Positions 8,246-17,704 of a stretch of 64,000 nt of DNA are shown here, one piece after another. Below the pieces are notes generated by a model. That model ran no database searches. It had not been told where the DNA came from and worked only from the letters and a program-made list of their open reading frames with translations. The translations under genes and the position numbers were made by a program. Within the stretch, counting starts at the first letter, position 1; each line of letters starts with the position of its first letter. The stretch comes from JAHEEL01 sp963715255 (GTDB lineage Bacteria; Actinomycetota; Acidimicrobiia; Spongiisociales; UBA5794), in contig CAVQRN010000004.1 in the NCBI GenBank assembly GCA_963715255.1, positions 1-64,000 of the forward strand, in the 5' to 3' direction.

Positions 8246-11146
8246 ATGACAGACACACCGTTCCGGGACCTCGGACCGACCGGCGACTTTCTCTCGCGCC
8301 ACCTCGGCCCATCGGGCACGGACGTGCCTGAGATGCTGGCCGTCGTCGGCGCCACGTCGATGGATGACCTGATCGATCGCGCCGTACCCGCTCAGATCAG
8401 GATCGAGCATGAGCATGACCTCCCCGGGCCCATGGCTGAACACGATGCGATCGCCAGGCTGCGCCTCCTCGCCGATCGGAACGAGCGGTACACGTCCCTT
8501 ATCGGCATGGGCTACACCGGAACGATCCTGCCCGCGGTCATCCAGCGCAACGTGCTCGAGAACGCCGGTTGGTACACGGCATACACGCCATACCAGCCGG
8601 AGATCTCGCAGGGGAGGCTCGAGGCGTTGCTGAACTTCCAGACGATGGTGTCGGATCTGACCGCTATGGACCTCTCGAACTCGTCGTTGCTCGACGAGGG
8701 GACCGCTGCGGCAGAGGCGATGGCGATGTTCAAGCGAGTGAATCAGCGCTCGGGTCCGGTCTTCTTTGTTGACGAGGAAGCGCACCCCCAGACGATCGAA
8801 GTCATCAAGACCAGGGCCCTTCCGATCGGCCTCGAAGTCGTCATCGGAGATCCCCATGGTGACCTCCCGGAGGGGGTGTTCGGGGTGCTCATCCAGTATC
8901 CGGGGACGCACGGAGCGGTGGAGAACCACGCGGCTGCCGTAGAGCGAATCCATGAGATGGGTGCGCTCGTCGTGTTCGCCGTCGATCTGTTGGCGATGAC
9001 GTTGATCACCCCGCCCGGCGAGTTCGGCGCCGACGCAGTGGTCGGCAGTTCGCAGCGGTTCGGTGTCCCCATGATGTTCGGGGGACCCCACGCAGCGTTC
9101 ATGTCGACCCGTGACGACTACAAGCGGCAACTCCCCGGACGAATGGTTGGTGTCTCCAGAGACGCTGATGGACGCGTCGCGTTGCGTCTTGCGCTCCAGA
9201 CGCGCGAGCAGCACATCCGTCGCGAGAAGGCGACGTCGAACATCTGCACGGCACAGGTGCTGCTTGCCGTCATGGCGGGTCTGTACGGCGTGTACCACGG
9301 ACCGGACGGTCTCACTCGGATCGCCACGCGTATCCACCGACTCACCAGCGCACTCGCAGCCGGACTTCGAGTCGGTGGCATGACGGTCCGCAACGACTCC
9401 TGGTTCGACACGATCACCGTCGAGGTCGCCGACGCAGACGAGACACTCGAAAGGGCCAGGCACCACAGGATCAACCTACGATCCGTTGACGCCACAACGG
9501 TCGGTGTGACCTTCGACGAGACGATCACGACCGACGTCGTCGACGCGCTGTTCGAGGTGTTCGGGGTGGAGTCCATTGCCGACACGCTCGTCGACACCGC
9601 GTCGTCGGGAATACCAGGCGAGATGGAGCGGACGACGGAGTTCATGACTCACGACGTGTTTCACACCTACCGGTCCGAGACCGAGATGATGCGCTACCTC
9701 CGGCGTCTCCAGGATCGGGATATCGCCCTCGATCGGTCGATGATCTCTCTTGGCTCGTGCACGATGAAGCTGAACGCGGCTGCGGAGTTGGCCGCCGTCA
9801 CGTGGCCCGAGTTCTCCGAGATCCACCCGTTCGTACCGCTCGACCAGGTGACCGGCTACCTCGAATTGATTGCCGACATGGAGCGCTGGCTTGCGGACCT
9901 GACCGGCTATGAGGCCGTGTCGGTGCAGCCCAACTCGGGTGCGCAAGGGGAGTTCACCGGTCTGCTCGCGATCAGGGCCTATCACGAATCCCGCGGCGAG
10001 GGGCACCGCGACGTGTGCCTCATCCCGGCTTCCGCTCACGGAACGAATCCTGCCTCGGCATCGATGGCGGGGATGCGGGTCGTCGTCGTGAAGACGAGTG
10101 ATGACGGAAGCATCGACGTGGAGGATCTGCTGGCCAAGGCGAACCAACATGCCGATGCACTCGCCGCCATCATGGTCACCTACCCGTCGACGCACGGCGT
10201 CTTCGAGGACTCGATCGTCGAAGTGTGCGACATCGTCCATGAACACGGCGGGCAGGTCTACCTCGATGGGGCGAACCTCAATGCGATGGTCGGGATCGCT
10301 GAACCGGGCGGATTCGGCAGCGATGTCTCTCATCTCAATCTCCACAAGACGTTCGCGATTCCGCACGGGGGAGGCGGTCCCGGGATAGGTCCGGTCGCGG
10401 TGAAGGCACATCTCGCTCCGTTCCTCCCGGGCCATCCGCTCATCCCGAGCATGCCCGGTCACGAGGACAGTATCGGTGCCGTCGCCTCCGCTCCGTGGGG
10501 TTCCGCGGGTGTGTTGGCGATCTCCTGGGCGTACATCGCGATGATGGGAGCCGCCGGTCTCCGCTCCGCTACGGAGATGGCGATCCTCAACGCCAACTAC
10601 GTCGCCGCCCGTCTCGCCCCCTTCTATCCGGTCCTGTACACGGGCAACGACGGGTTCGTCGCCCACGAGTGCATCATCGACATCCGCGACATCCAACACG
10701 AGACGGGTGTCACGAACGAAGACGTGGCGAAGCGCCTCATCGACTACGGCTTCCATGCCCCCACGATGTCGTTCCCCGTCGCCGGAACGCTCATGATTGA
10801 ACCGACCGAGTCGGAGTCGAGATTCGAACTCGACCGCTTCTGCGACGCGATGATCGCGATCAAGGGTGAGATCGATGCCGTTGCAGCCGGGTCCGTCGCC
10901 GTCGAGGAGAGTGCATTGCGCCGCGCACCGCATCCGGCGGAAGACCTTCTCACCGAGGAGTGGAATCGCCCATACGAACGCGAGATGGCCGCATACCCGG
11001 TGGAAGGCCTGCGCAGGAACAAGTACTGGGTGCCGGTGAGCCGGATCGACAACGCGTTCGGTGACCGACACGTCGTGTGCGCCTGCCCCCCGATGGAGGC
11101 CTACGAGATGGGAGTCGGCGGCGGTTTCGATACGGTTCAGGAGTAG
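8246..11146 (+). CDS. gcvP: Glycine dehydrogenase (decarboxylating), fused P-protein
   Basis: GcvP is the PLP-dependent P-protein of the glycine cleavage system. It decarboxylates glycine and passes the aminomethyl group to the lipoyl H-protein. At 966 residues it has the full length of the one-chain type. The N-terminal half has GMGYTGTILPAVIQRNVLEN and YTPYQPEISQGRLE. The C-terminal half has the PLP-lysine region LNLHKTFAIPHGGGGPG. The ATG follows a GAGGAG site. A tandem glycine riboswitch directly upstream gives substrate control. No gcvT, gcvH or lpd gene follows, so partners must be elsewhere. The gene is intact although its neighbours show lesions. Confidence 0.97.
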   Translation: MTDTPFRDLGPTGDFLSRHLGPSGTDVPEMLAVVGATSMDDLIDRAVPAQIRIEHEHDLPGPMAEHDAIARLRLLADRNERYTSLIGMGYTGTILPAVIQRNVLENAGWYTAYTPYQPEISQGRLEALLNFQTMVSDLTAMDLSNSSLLDEGTAAAEAMAMFKRVNQRSGPVFFVDEEAHPQTIEVIKTRALPIGLEVVIGDPHGDLPEGVFGVLIQYPGTHGAVENHAAAVERIHEMGALVVFAVDLLAMTLITPPGEFGADAVVGSSQRFGVPMMFGGPHAAFMSTRDDYKRQLPGRMVGVSRDADGRVALRLALQTREQHIRREKATSNICTAQVLLAVMAGLYGVYHGPDGLTRIATRIHRLTSALAAGLRVGGMTVRNDSWFDTITVEVADADETLERARHHRINLRSVDATTVGVTFDETITTDVVDALFEVFGVESIADTLVDTASSGIPGEMERTTEFMTHDVFHTYRSETEMMRYLRRLQDRDIALDRSMISLGSCTMKLNAAAELAAVTWPEFSEIHPFVPLDQVTGYLELIADMERWLADLTGYEAVSVQPNSGAQGEFTGLLAIRAYHESRGEGHRDVCLIPASAHGTNPASASMAGMRVVVVKTSDDGSIDVEDLLAKANQHADALAAIMVTYPSTHGVFEDSIVEVCDIVHEHGGQVYLDGANLNAMVGIAEPGGFGSDVSHLNLHKTFAIPHGGGGPGIGPVAVKAHLAPFLPGHPLIPSMPGHEDSIGAVASAPWGSAGVLAISWAYIAMMGAAGLRSATEMAILNANYVAARLAPFYPVLYTGNDGFVAHECIIDIRDIQHETGVTNEDVAKRLIDYGFHAPTMSFPVAGTLMIEPTESESRFELDRFCDAMIAIKGEIDAVAAGSVAVEESALRRAPHPAEDLLTEEWNRPYEREMAAYPVEGLRRNKYWVPVSRIDNAFGDRHVVCACPPMEAYEMGVGGGFDTVQE

Positions 11147-11239
11147 CCGCCGCGAAACCCGAGCCGATGATGGGTGTGCCCCACGACGAAACCCAGGACT
11201 CGTGGATGACGATGATGGAGCGGATCCCGATGATCGGCT

Positions 11240-12430
11240 TCACACCCTCCCGACAGCAGGCGGAGCGTTCCTCGCCTCGGGGCGCGTCGCCCAACGGTCC
11301 CAACGAGAGAAGATGGCGGCAGCGACGCCGAGTGCTGCTCCGGCTACCACATACATCGGTCCCCAACCTGCGGTGTCGATGATCGCTCCGAGGATCGGAC
11401 CGCCAATGAGTGTCCCAACGTCGAACATGGCCGTGAAGAACGACATGGCAGAGCCGCGGTCGGTGTCCGGTGCACGGTCGACAAGGATCGCCGTGAGGAT
11501 CGGGAAGGTGAAGCCGTGACCGGCTCCGCAGAAGGCTCCGGCGACCGCAACGCCGACCCAGGATCCGGTACCCGCCAGCACGAAGAAGCCAACAACGAGC
11601 GCCGCCAGCGAGGGATAGAGGACTCGCATCCTGCCGACACGATCGGGGAGCCACCCGAGGAACACTCGTTCAAGGATGGCGACCGCCACGTAGGTCGAGA
11701 AGAACAGTCCAACGCTCCCGAACCCGGTGTCATCGACGTAGCGCCGGATGAAGACGAAGTAACCCGTGAGGACCGTCGAGAACGATCCGATCATCCACCA
11801 GATCGGCAGGAGGTCCCGTTTGGTGACGATCTTCCAGAAGCCGAGCGGCAATTCGCCCGGTTTCAGCGTGGGGCGGCGTTCGGGGAGAGGGAGAGAGAGC
11901 ACCAAGGTCACAGCCGCAAACCCCGCGGCCGTCAGGAATAGCTCACGGAACCCGGCGATGGACAGAACGATGTCGCCGATGATGCCCGCGACTGCGATCG
12001 GGAGCAGGCCGGACACACCGAACAGGGCGATGCCCTCGGTCCTTCGGGATGCGGGGATGACGTCCGTGCCATACGTGAACAGTGCGCTGAACAGCATCGC
12101 CTCGGCGACGCCATGCCCGACTCTCACTGCGTACACCCACGGTCCGAGTGCGGAGATCGTCAGGTACAGAAGCACGAACACGACGTTCAGGATGTTCCCC
12201 ACCAGGATCACGGGCCTGCGACCGTGCCGATCCATGACCGTACCGAGCAATGGACGCATCGCGATCGACGCAACTGCGGTTGTTGCGTAGATCAGGCCGA
12301 TCTGGGTGTCGCTGGCGCCGAGATCGGCGAGATAGCCGGAGAAGTGGAGGAACAGCGCATACGCCATCCCGCTCGTGAAGTTGGCGACCGACACGAGCAA
12401 GAACGGTTTCGTGAAGAGACGCTCTGTCAC
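11240..12430 (-). CDS. MFS transporter
   Basis: This 396-residue protein has about 12 hydrophobic helices. The major-facilitator loop motif between helices 2 and 3 reads GTVMDRHGRRPVILVG, and a second copy in the C-terminal half reads GWLPDRVGRMRVL. Substrate cannot be told from sequence; multidrug or sugar-type export families share this look. It converges on gcvP with a gap of about 90 bases. The C-terminus is hydrophilic. No frame lesion is seen. The location is the cytoplasmic membrane. Confidence 0.85.
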   Translation of the reverse strand: MTERLFTKPFLLVSVANFTSGMAYALFLHFSGYLADLGASDTQIGLIYATTAVASIAMRPLLGTVMDRHGRRPVILVGNILNVVFVLLYLTISALGPWVYAVRVGHGVAEAMLFSALFTYGTDVIPASRRTEGIALFGVSGLLPIAVAGIIGDIVLSIAGFRELFLTAAGFAAVTLVLSLPLPERRPTLKPGELPLGFWKIVTKRDLLPIWWMIGSFSTVLTGYFVFIRRYVDDTGFGSVGLFFSTYVAVAILERVFLGWLPDRVGRMRVLYPSLAALVVGFFVLAGTGSWVGVAVAGAFCGAGHGFTFPILTAILVDRAPDTDRGSAMSFFTAMFDVGTLIGGPILGAIIDTAGWGPMYVVAGAALGVAAAIFSRWDRWATRPEARNAPPAVGRV

Positions 12431-12467
12431 CGGCGCAGCCTATCGAACACCGCTGTCGCTGAATCTG

Positions 12468-14630
12468 TTACCGGAACTTCTTCTCCGGATCGGCGTGGGC
12501 ACGGATGATTCCTGCCGGTTCGAATCGTTCCCCGTGCTTCTCGGCCAGGGCTTCGAGTTTGGCGACGATCTCTCCTGCGCCGACCTCGTCCATCCACCAG
12601 AACGGACCGCCTCGGAACGGCGGGAATCCGAGACCCATGACGGCACCCATGTCGCCATCGAGGGCCGACTGGAGGATCCCCTCCTCGAGACAACGCGCCG
12701 CCTCGTTGACCATCGCCAGGGCGATGCGCTCCTGGATCTCAGCCTTCGGGACCTCACGGCGCGGTCCGAGGCCGAGCGCTCGGTAGACACTCTCGTCGAC
12801 CTCGCCCCGCTCTCCCTTGTCGTCGTACTCGTAGAAGCCGCGGCCGTTCTTCCGCCCCTTGCGATCGTCGTCGAGGAGGCCCTGCGCCATGTCGGGTCCG
12901 GCCATCCGCGCGCCAAACGCGTCGAGCATGATCTTCGAGATGTGTGCCCCGACGTCGATGCCAACCTCATCGGTCAACAGCAGGGGACCAATCGGGAACC
13001 CCCACTGAACCATTGCCTTGTCGATCGCCTCGACCGAGGCGCCGTCCGACAGCAGATGGAAGGCCTCGTTCAAGTAGGGCACGAGGATCCTCGTTGTGTA
13101 GAACCCGGGCCCATCTTTGACGACGATCACGGTCTTACCCTGGCGCTTGCCGAACTCGACGGCTGTCACGGTCGCTGAAGCTGACGTGTCCGCGGTCACG
13201 ATGACCTCGAGCAGCGGCATCTTCTCGACGGGTGAGAAGTAGTGCATGCCAAGGACCGACTCGGGATGTGTGGCGTTCGCCGCGATGTCGGAGATCGGGA
13301 GCGACGACGTGTTCGAGGCGAAGACGACGTCTTCCCTGATCACGGTTTCGGCTTCGGCCAGCAGTGCCCGTTTGAGATCGAGGCTCTCGAAGACGGCCTC
13401 GATGACGATGTCGACGTTCTGGAATCCGCTCCAATCGGTCGTACCCGTGACCTTGTTCAGGGCCTGCTCGCCCTCGAACGGCTTGAGTTGGCGCCGCTCC
13501 ACCTGCTTCGACACTTCCCTCGAGACGTGTGCCAGCGCGCGCTCGATGCCGGTGCCGTCCACCTCCCGCACCCGGACCGTGGCCCCGGCTTTCAGAACCG
13601 ATACGGTCGCGATTCCCGCGCCCATGAGGCCACCACCGAGGATCCCGACCTTGGATACCTTCTTCGGTTCGGCGTGGCCGCTGATCCCGGTTGTGTACTT
13701 CATCATCTGTGAGGCGAAGAAGATCCCACGGAGTGCCTTCGACTCGGACGAAGTGACGAGTTCACCGAAGAACGTGGCCTCCGCCTCATATCCGGCAGCG
13801 TTGCCCTGGTCGACACCGATCTTGACAGCCTCGAGTGCCCGTTTCGGCGCCGGGTAGAGGCCCTTCGTCTTGGCGAGCATCGCCTCTTCGGCCTTCTTGA
13901 ACATAACCCGGCGCCCTACCGGGTTCTGTTCGAGCGCGAGAGCCTGGAGATGGGCCGGAGCGAGGAAGCTCTTCACCGAACCGCCTCCGGATTCCCCGAG
14001 ATGCCCGATCGATCCAGAGGCTCTCTCCTTCGCGATCTCGTAGAGCATCTCGGTGGGCACAACTTCGTCGACCAGGCCGATCTTGAGGGCTTTGACGGGT
14101 CGGACGGGTCGACCGGTGAGGATCATGTCGAGTGCCGCAGCGATACCAATGATCTTCGGGAGACGCTGTGTCCCACCCCCGGCAGGGAGGATTCCGAGTT
14201 GGACCTCGGGCTGTCCCAGCTGGGTCTTCTTGCTGCCGGTAGCGATGCGCATCGAGCCGGTCAGGGCGAGTTCGAGGCCGCCGCCGAGGCAGGCTCCGTC
14301 GATCGCCATCACGACCGGCTTGCCGTGAACCGCGTGCAACGCCTCGATTCGGACGAACAGCGCGTGGAGTTCCCTGATCGCAGCTGCTGCCTCGTCGGGG
14401 TTGGTGAGGGTCTCGAGGAAGCGGATGTCGGCGCCGGCCAGGAAGTTCCCCTTCTTTGCAGAGCCAATCACGACCGCCTTGATCGCAGGGTCGGCCTCGA
14501 TCCGGTCGATCACCGCGGTGAAATCGTCGAAGATCGCGGGCCCGATGGTGTTCATCGGCTCGCCGGCGCGGTCGAGCAGGACGACGGCGACGCCGTTCTC
14601 GACGTTGAACGTGAAATGCGTGAGTTCCAT
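12468..14630 (-). CDS. fadJ: Bifunctional enoyl-CoA hydratase/3-hydroxyacyl-CoA dehydrogenase
   Basis: This 720-residue beta-oxidation multienzyme begins with a crotonase domain. That domain carries the oxyanion-hole strands KKGNFLAGADIRFLE and AIDGACLGGGLELALTGS. A Rossmann domain follows from about residue 310 (VGILGGGLMGAGIATVS), then the hydroxyacyl-CoA signature HYFSPVEKMPLLEV and two C-terminal dehydrogenase domains. It hydrates trans-2-enoyl-CoA and oxidises the L-3-hydroxyacyl-CoA with NAD+. ATG 14630 follows an AGAGGAAG site. The gene lies 10 bases after the thiolase, so the two form an operon matching the fadJ-fadI or fadB-fadA pairing. It is intact. Confidence 0.93.
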   Translation of the reverse strand: MELTHFTFNVENGVAVVLLDRAGEPMNTIGPAIFDDFTAVIDRIEADPAIKAVVIGSAKKGNFLAGADIRFLETLTNPDEAAAAIRELHALFVRIEALHAVHGKPVVMAIDGACLGGGLELALTGSMRIATGSKKTQLGQPEVQLGILPAGGGTQRLPKIIGIAAALDMILTGRPVRPVKALKIGLVDEVVPTEMLYEIAKERASGSIGHLGESGGGSVKSFLAPAHLQALALEQNPVGRRVMFKKAEEAMLAKTKGLYPAPKRALEAVKIGVDQGNAAGYEAEATFFGELVTSSESKALRGIFFASQMMKYTTGISGHAEPKKVSKVGILGGGLMGAGIATVSVLKAGATVRVREVDGTGIERALAHVSREVSKQVERRQLKPFEGEQALNKVTGTTDWSGFQNVDIVIEAVFESLDLKRALLAEAETVIREDVVFASNTSSLPISDIAANATHPESVLGMHYFSPVEKMPLLEVIVTADTSASATVTAVEFGKRQGKTVIVVKDGPGFYTTRILVPYLNEAFHLLSDGASVEAIDKAMVQWGFPIGPLLLTDEVGIDVGAHISKIMLDAFGARMAGPDMAQGLLDDDRKGRKNGRGFYEYDDKGERGEVDESVYRALGLGPRREVPKAEIQERIALAMVNEAARCLEEGILQSALDGDMGAVMGLGFPPFRGGPFWWMDEVGAGEIVAKLEALAEKHGERFEPAGIIRAHADPEKKFR

Positions 14631-14640
14631 GTCTTCCTCT

Positions 14641-15949
14641 CTACCGCTCGAGTACGACGGCAGCACCGAGACCACCCGCTGCACATTGTGTGACGAGAGC
14701 CGTGCCCCCGTCTCGCCTGGCCAGTTCGTTGGCCATCGTCAGGATCTGACGGGTTCCGGTCGCACCGAAGGGATGGCCGAGACTGATCGATCCTCCGTAG
14801 AGGTTGAACTTCTCCTCTGGGATCTCACCGATTGCCTCATCCTTGCCGAGCCATCGCTTCGCCCACTCGGCCGATGCGAATGCCTGCGTGTTCGACAGGA
14901 CCTGCGCGGCGAATGCCTCGTGCATGTCGATCACGTCGATGTCGTCGAGCGTCAACTGCGCCTTCTCGAGGGCCTTCGGAGTCGCGAACGACGGACCCAT
15001 CAGCAGTTGCCAATTCGGATCGAGTGCCGCGAACGCCCAGGATCGAATGAAGGCCCTGGGCACGAGACCGAGTCGCTCGGCCGTCTTCTCCTCCATGAGG
15101 ATCACGGCGGATGCGCCATCGGTCAGTGGAGACGAGTTTCCTGCAGTGATCGTTCCGTAGGTTCGGTCGAATACCGGACGCAGCTTCGCGAGCGCCTCCA
15201 TGTTCGAGTCGGCGCGAGGGATGTTGTCTCGAGTAACGGTCATCTTGAAACTCGGTCCGATGGGGAAGGGCATCACCTCATCGTCGAAGATCCCGTTTTC
15301 CCACGCGGCGATCGCCTTCTGATGGGAGCGGAGTGCGAATTCGTCCTGGGCCTCGCGGGTGATTCCGTTCTCCTTGGCCATGATCTCGCCGGACCCGCCC
15401 ATCGTCAACCCGGTAGACCGTTCGGCGATTGCCGGTGGTTGCGGGGCGAGGTCCTTCGGTCGCAGTGCCGAGAACGCCTTCACCTTGCTACCGATGTCCT
15501 TCGCCGCGTTGGCATCCAGGAGGACGTCGACGAAGCGATCCGAGTACATGACGGGAGGCCTCGACACTGAATCGGCGCCACCTGCGACCACGATGTCGGC
15601 GTCGCCGAGGAGGATCGACTGGGCGCCCGAGACGACTGCCTGAGTCGACGTCGCGGCAGGCGCGGCTCACGGAGAACGCCTCGACGGTCTGAGGGAAGTC
15701 GCCGGCGAGGACAATCTCCCTGGCGATATTCGGACCGGCAACATCGGCGACGACTGCCCCGTAGACGACCTGATCGACCTGGCCGCCTTCGACGCCGGAT
15801 CGCTGGAGCAACTCATTGACAACAGCGGATGCCAGATCGAGCGCGGACAGATCTTTGAATGCCGTTCCCGACTTGACGAACGGCGTACGAAGACCGTCGA
15901 CGATCGCGACTCGGCGTCCGTCAACCACGCCGGGATGCTTCGCGGTCAT
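14641..15949 (-). CDS. Acetyl-CoA C-acyltransferase (thiolase), frameshifted
   Basis: This thiolase performs the last step of beta-oxidation. The N-terminal part reads VAIVDGLRTPFVKSGTAF. The catalytic cysteine is in VSRAC, exactly where the frame breaks at about 15652-15660. The second frame then holds the rest, including VAGGADSVSRPP, the His motif NLYGGSISLGHPFGATGTR and CAAGGLGAAVVLER. Start to stop is 1309 bases (3n+1). The break lies in a GC dinucleotide run, so a base-calling slip is more likely than real loss. The ATG at 15949 has AAGGAG five bases upstream. FadJ follows directly. Which of the FadA, FadI or AtoB types it is cannot be settled. Confidence 0.88.
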
Positions 15950-16025
15950 GGGCACTCCTTCGGGTAGGTACTCCCCGTATTCTCGCGCACCAATGCGGGT
16001 GTGACGGCGGTGTGTTCCCTGAACG

Positions 16026-16059
16026 AAGAGAGCCGCCCCGATTTCGGAGCGGCTCTCTT
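16026..16059 (-). terminator. Strong hairpin after the sigma gene
   Basis: An 11-base perfect stem (AAGAGAGCCGC at 16026-16036 with its complement at 16049-16059) extends through CCGA/TCGG to a tiny loop. It sits 22 bases past the sigma-factor stop and before the divergent leader of the thiolase operon. No long T-run follows, as is common for actinobacterial terminators. Confidence 0.65.
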
Positions 16060-16080
16060 GCTGAGATGGGGTCTGAGGGA

Positions 16081-17025
16081 CTAGAAGTCCATCGCGTCTT
16101 CCCGGAGACCGAACGCCGGGTGGCGGAGCTTCGAGAGAGCGAGTTTCTCGATCGACCGGACCCGGGTCGGGCCGAGACCGAGATTTCCGCCGATCTCCTC
16201 ATGGGTGCGGGGGAGACCGTCTTCGAATCCGACCCGCATCGACAGGATGTAGGCCTCACGCTGGGGGAGGCGGTTGATCGCTTCCCGGAGTGATTCGATG
16301 GCACTGGCTCTCTCGGTCTCGCGAACCGGGTCTTCCTCGTCGTGGTGTGCGACGAAGTCGCCGAGGACGGCGCCGTCTTCACCGACGGGTGCTTCGAGCG
16401 ACACGGAGTCGTTGACGAGTTGCGCCTCGACGACGGCATCGAACGTGAGACCGGACTCCTCGGCAAGCTCCTGCGGTGTCGGCTCCCGGCCGAGCTCGGA
16501 GAGCAGACGGTTGCGGGTGCTGTTGAGTGTGACGAGGGTGTCGTGGAGCGAGTTCGGGAGACGCACGGTGCGGGACTTTTCAGCCACGGCACGCTGCATC
16601 GACTGACGGATCCACCAGGTCGCGTAGGTCGAGAATTTGAAGCCCCTGCGCCAGTCGAACTTCTCAACGGCACGAATGAGCCCGAGGTTCCCTTCCTGGA
16701 TGAGGTCGATGAACTCGATGCCGTACTGGCTGCGGTACCGCTTCGCCTGGCTGACGACGAGACGGAGATTCGCCTGAGCGAAGCGCTCGCGAGCTTCGAG
16801 GCCCTTGCGCACCGTTCGCTGGAGCCGAACCTTCTCGGCGCCTCGCACCGAAACGGTCGCGAGCTGTTCTTCTGCTACCCGACCGGCTTCGATCGCCTGG
16901 GCGAGTTCGACTTCCTCATCTGCGGTGAGCAGGTCGTGGTATGAAATCTCTTGGAGGTAGCGGGTCAAGCCGTCGCCCATTTCGAGCGGTTGACCGACCA
17001 TTCGCGTCTTCTCTGCCGTCTTCAT
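16081..17025 (-). CDS. RNA polymerase sigma-70 factor (group 1/2)
   Basis: This 314-residue sigma factor has region 1.2 (DGLTRYLQEISYHDLLT) and region 2 (ERFAQANLRLVVSQAKRY, FIDLIQEGNLGLIRAVEKF, GFKFSTYATWWIRQS). Region 3 includes RTVRLPNSLHDTL. Region 4 ends THEEIGGNLGLGPTRVRSIE. It lacks a long region 1.1, so it could be a HrdB/SigA-type primary factor or an alternative group 2 factor such as SigB. The last alanine/leucine-rich helix is shortened (LRHPAFGLREDAMDF). ATG 17025 has AAGGAT upstream. A likely promoter lies about 200 bases before it. It stands alone and is followed by a strong hairpin. Confidence 0.9.
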   Translation of the reverse strand: MKTAEKTRMVGQPLEMGDGLTRYLQEISYHDLLTADEEVELAQAIEAGRVAEEQLATVSVRGAEKVRLQRTVRKGLEARERFAQANLRLVVSQAKRYRSQYGIEFIDLIQEGNLGLIRAVEKFDWRRGFKFSTYATWWIRQSMQRAVAEKSRTVRLPNSLHDTLVTLNSTRNRLLSELGREPTPQELAEESGLTFDAVVEAQLVNDSVSLEAPVGEDGAVLGDFVAHHDEEDPVRETERASAIESLREAINRLPQREAYILSMRVGFEDGLPRTHEEIGGNLGLGPTRVRSIEKLALSKLRHPAFGLREDAMDF

Positions 17026-17219
17026 GTTTGTGAAATCCTTCACTTGTTGGTTCGCGTGTGAGCGCTGAGGGTCTTGGAGATTCGGCCCCATTGGCTCCAG
17101 CGTCCTTCATTGGACGCTTCGACCACAGCGTTTGGTTCCCGGCCGTCGGGTTTCGTGAAGGAACAACGCTCTCAACAACGGAGGGGTTCCCGAGTACCGA
17201 TCGGCTCGTTCGAGCACCT

Positions 17220-17248
17220 AATATGACACAACTTCACTCAAACTTCAA
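17220..17248 (-). promoter_or_regulatory. Candidate promoter for the sigma gene
   Basis: On the minus strand TTGAAG (17248-17243) and CATATT (17225-17220) are separated by 17 bases. This A/T-rich patch stands out in a GC-rich region. It would give a 5' leader of about 190 bases before the sigma-factor ATG. It is read from sequence only. The rest of the 17026-17359 gap holds no convincing gene; a 30-codon frame at 17296-17388 overlaps the vapC remnant on the other strand. Confidence 0.4.
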
Positions 17249-17359
17249 GTCCAGATCGCGAATCTGGTCCCGGTGGCTGGTCGTACCCTCGCGACATGAC
17301 CGACTTCGACACCCTGGCTGCCCTCGTCGAGGTGGCCGAGAACCTACATCGTCGGCTGA

Positions 17360-17446
17360 TCAGACTGCTCGCGGGTCGATCGATCTGAGCCCCGGGAAGC
17401 GAGCAAAGTCGCCGTCCGTCGACACCCACTCGTCTAGCGCGTGCTC
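17360..17446 (-). pseudogene. VapC PIN-domain toxin remnant
   Basis: Reading from 17446 in a frame that overlaps the end of vapB gives EHALDEWVSTDGDFARFPGL and then a stop at 17360. This is the characteristic C-terminal end of a VapC PIN nuclease, including the last acidic active-site strand. The roughly 100 residues that should precede it are absent, so the toxin gene has lost most of its length to an internal deletion. The call rests on a strong but short match. Confidence 0.6.
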
Positions 17447-17673
17447 ATGAGATCGAGGAGGGCTGCCGAGTCGTCGAGGTCGACGCCGGGGAAGACGCCG
17501 TCACGCTTCAAGATCAATTCACCGGAAGCGTCAGGGACGTTGGCACACGCGGTCGTCACGAGGTAGTGACGGAGCGCATCGTCGACGAAGGAATTCACGC
17601 TCTTTCCCTCGGCCGTCGCCCTGGCCTTGACCGCCGCATGCAGATCGTCTTCGATGCTGATGGTGGTCTCCAT
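17434..17673 (-). CDS. VapB-type ribbon-helix-helix antitoxin
   Basis: This 79-residue protein starts METTISIEDDLHAAVKARAT, a ribbon-helix-helix DNA-binding domain, and continues AEGKSVNSFVDDALRHYL. The C-terminal part (LILKRDGVFPGVDLDDSAALL) has the form of a toxin-neutralising tail. Such antitoxins bind their own promoter and the VapC ribonuclease. Here only a short C-terminal piece of a VapC follows, so the antitoxin appears to have outlived its toxin. ATG 17673 was chosen over GTG 17679. The last codons may derive from the deletion junction. Confidence 0.75.
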   Translation of the reverse strand: METTISIEDDLHAAVKARATAEGKSVNSFVDDALRHYLVTTACANVPDASGELILKRDGVFPGVDLDDSAALLDLMSTR

Positions 17674-17704
17674 GTCCACACGCTACGCCAGGACCCTCGG
17701 AGCG

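Noticed and set aside
7844..9466. 540-codon open frame on the minus strand
   Set aside because: It runs antisense to gcvP and usp with no start signal or family likeness; high GC makes such shadow frames common.
9476..11071. 531-codon open frame on the minus strand
   Set aside because: Antisense shadow of gcvP.
17296..17388. 30-codon plus-strand frame
   Set aside because: It overlaps the vapC remnant on the other strand and has no ribosome-binding site; too little to call.
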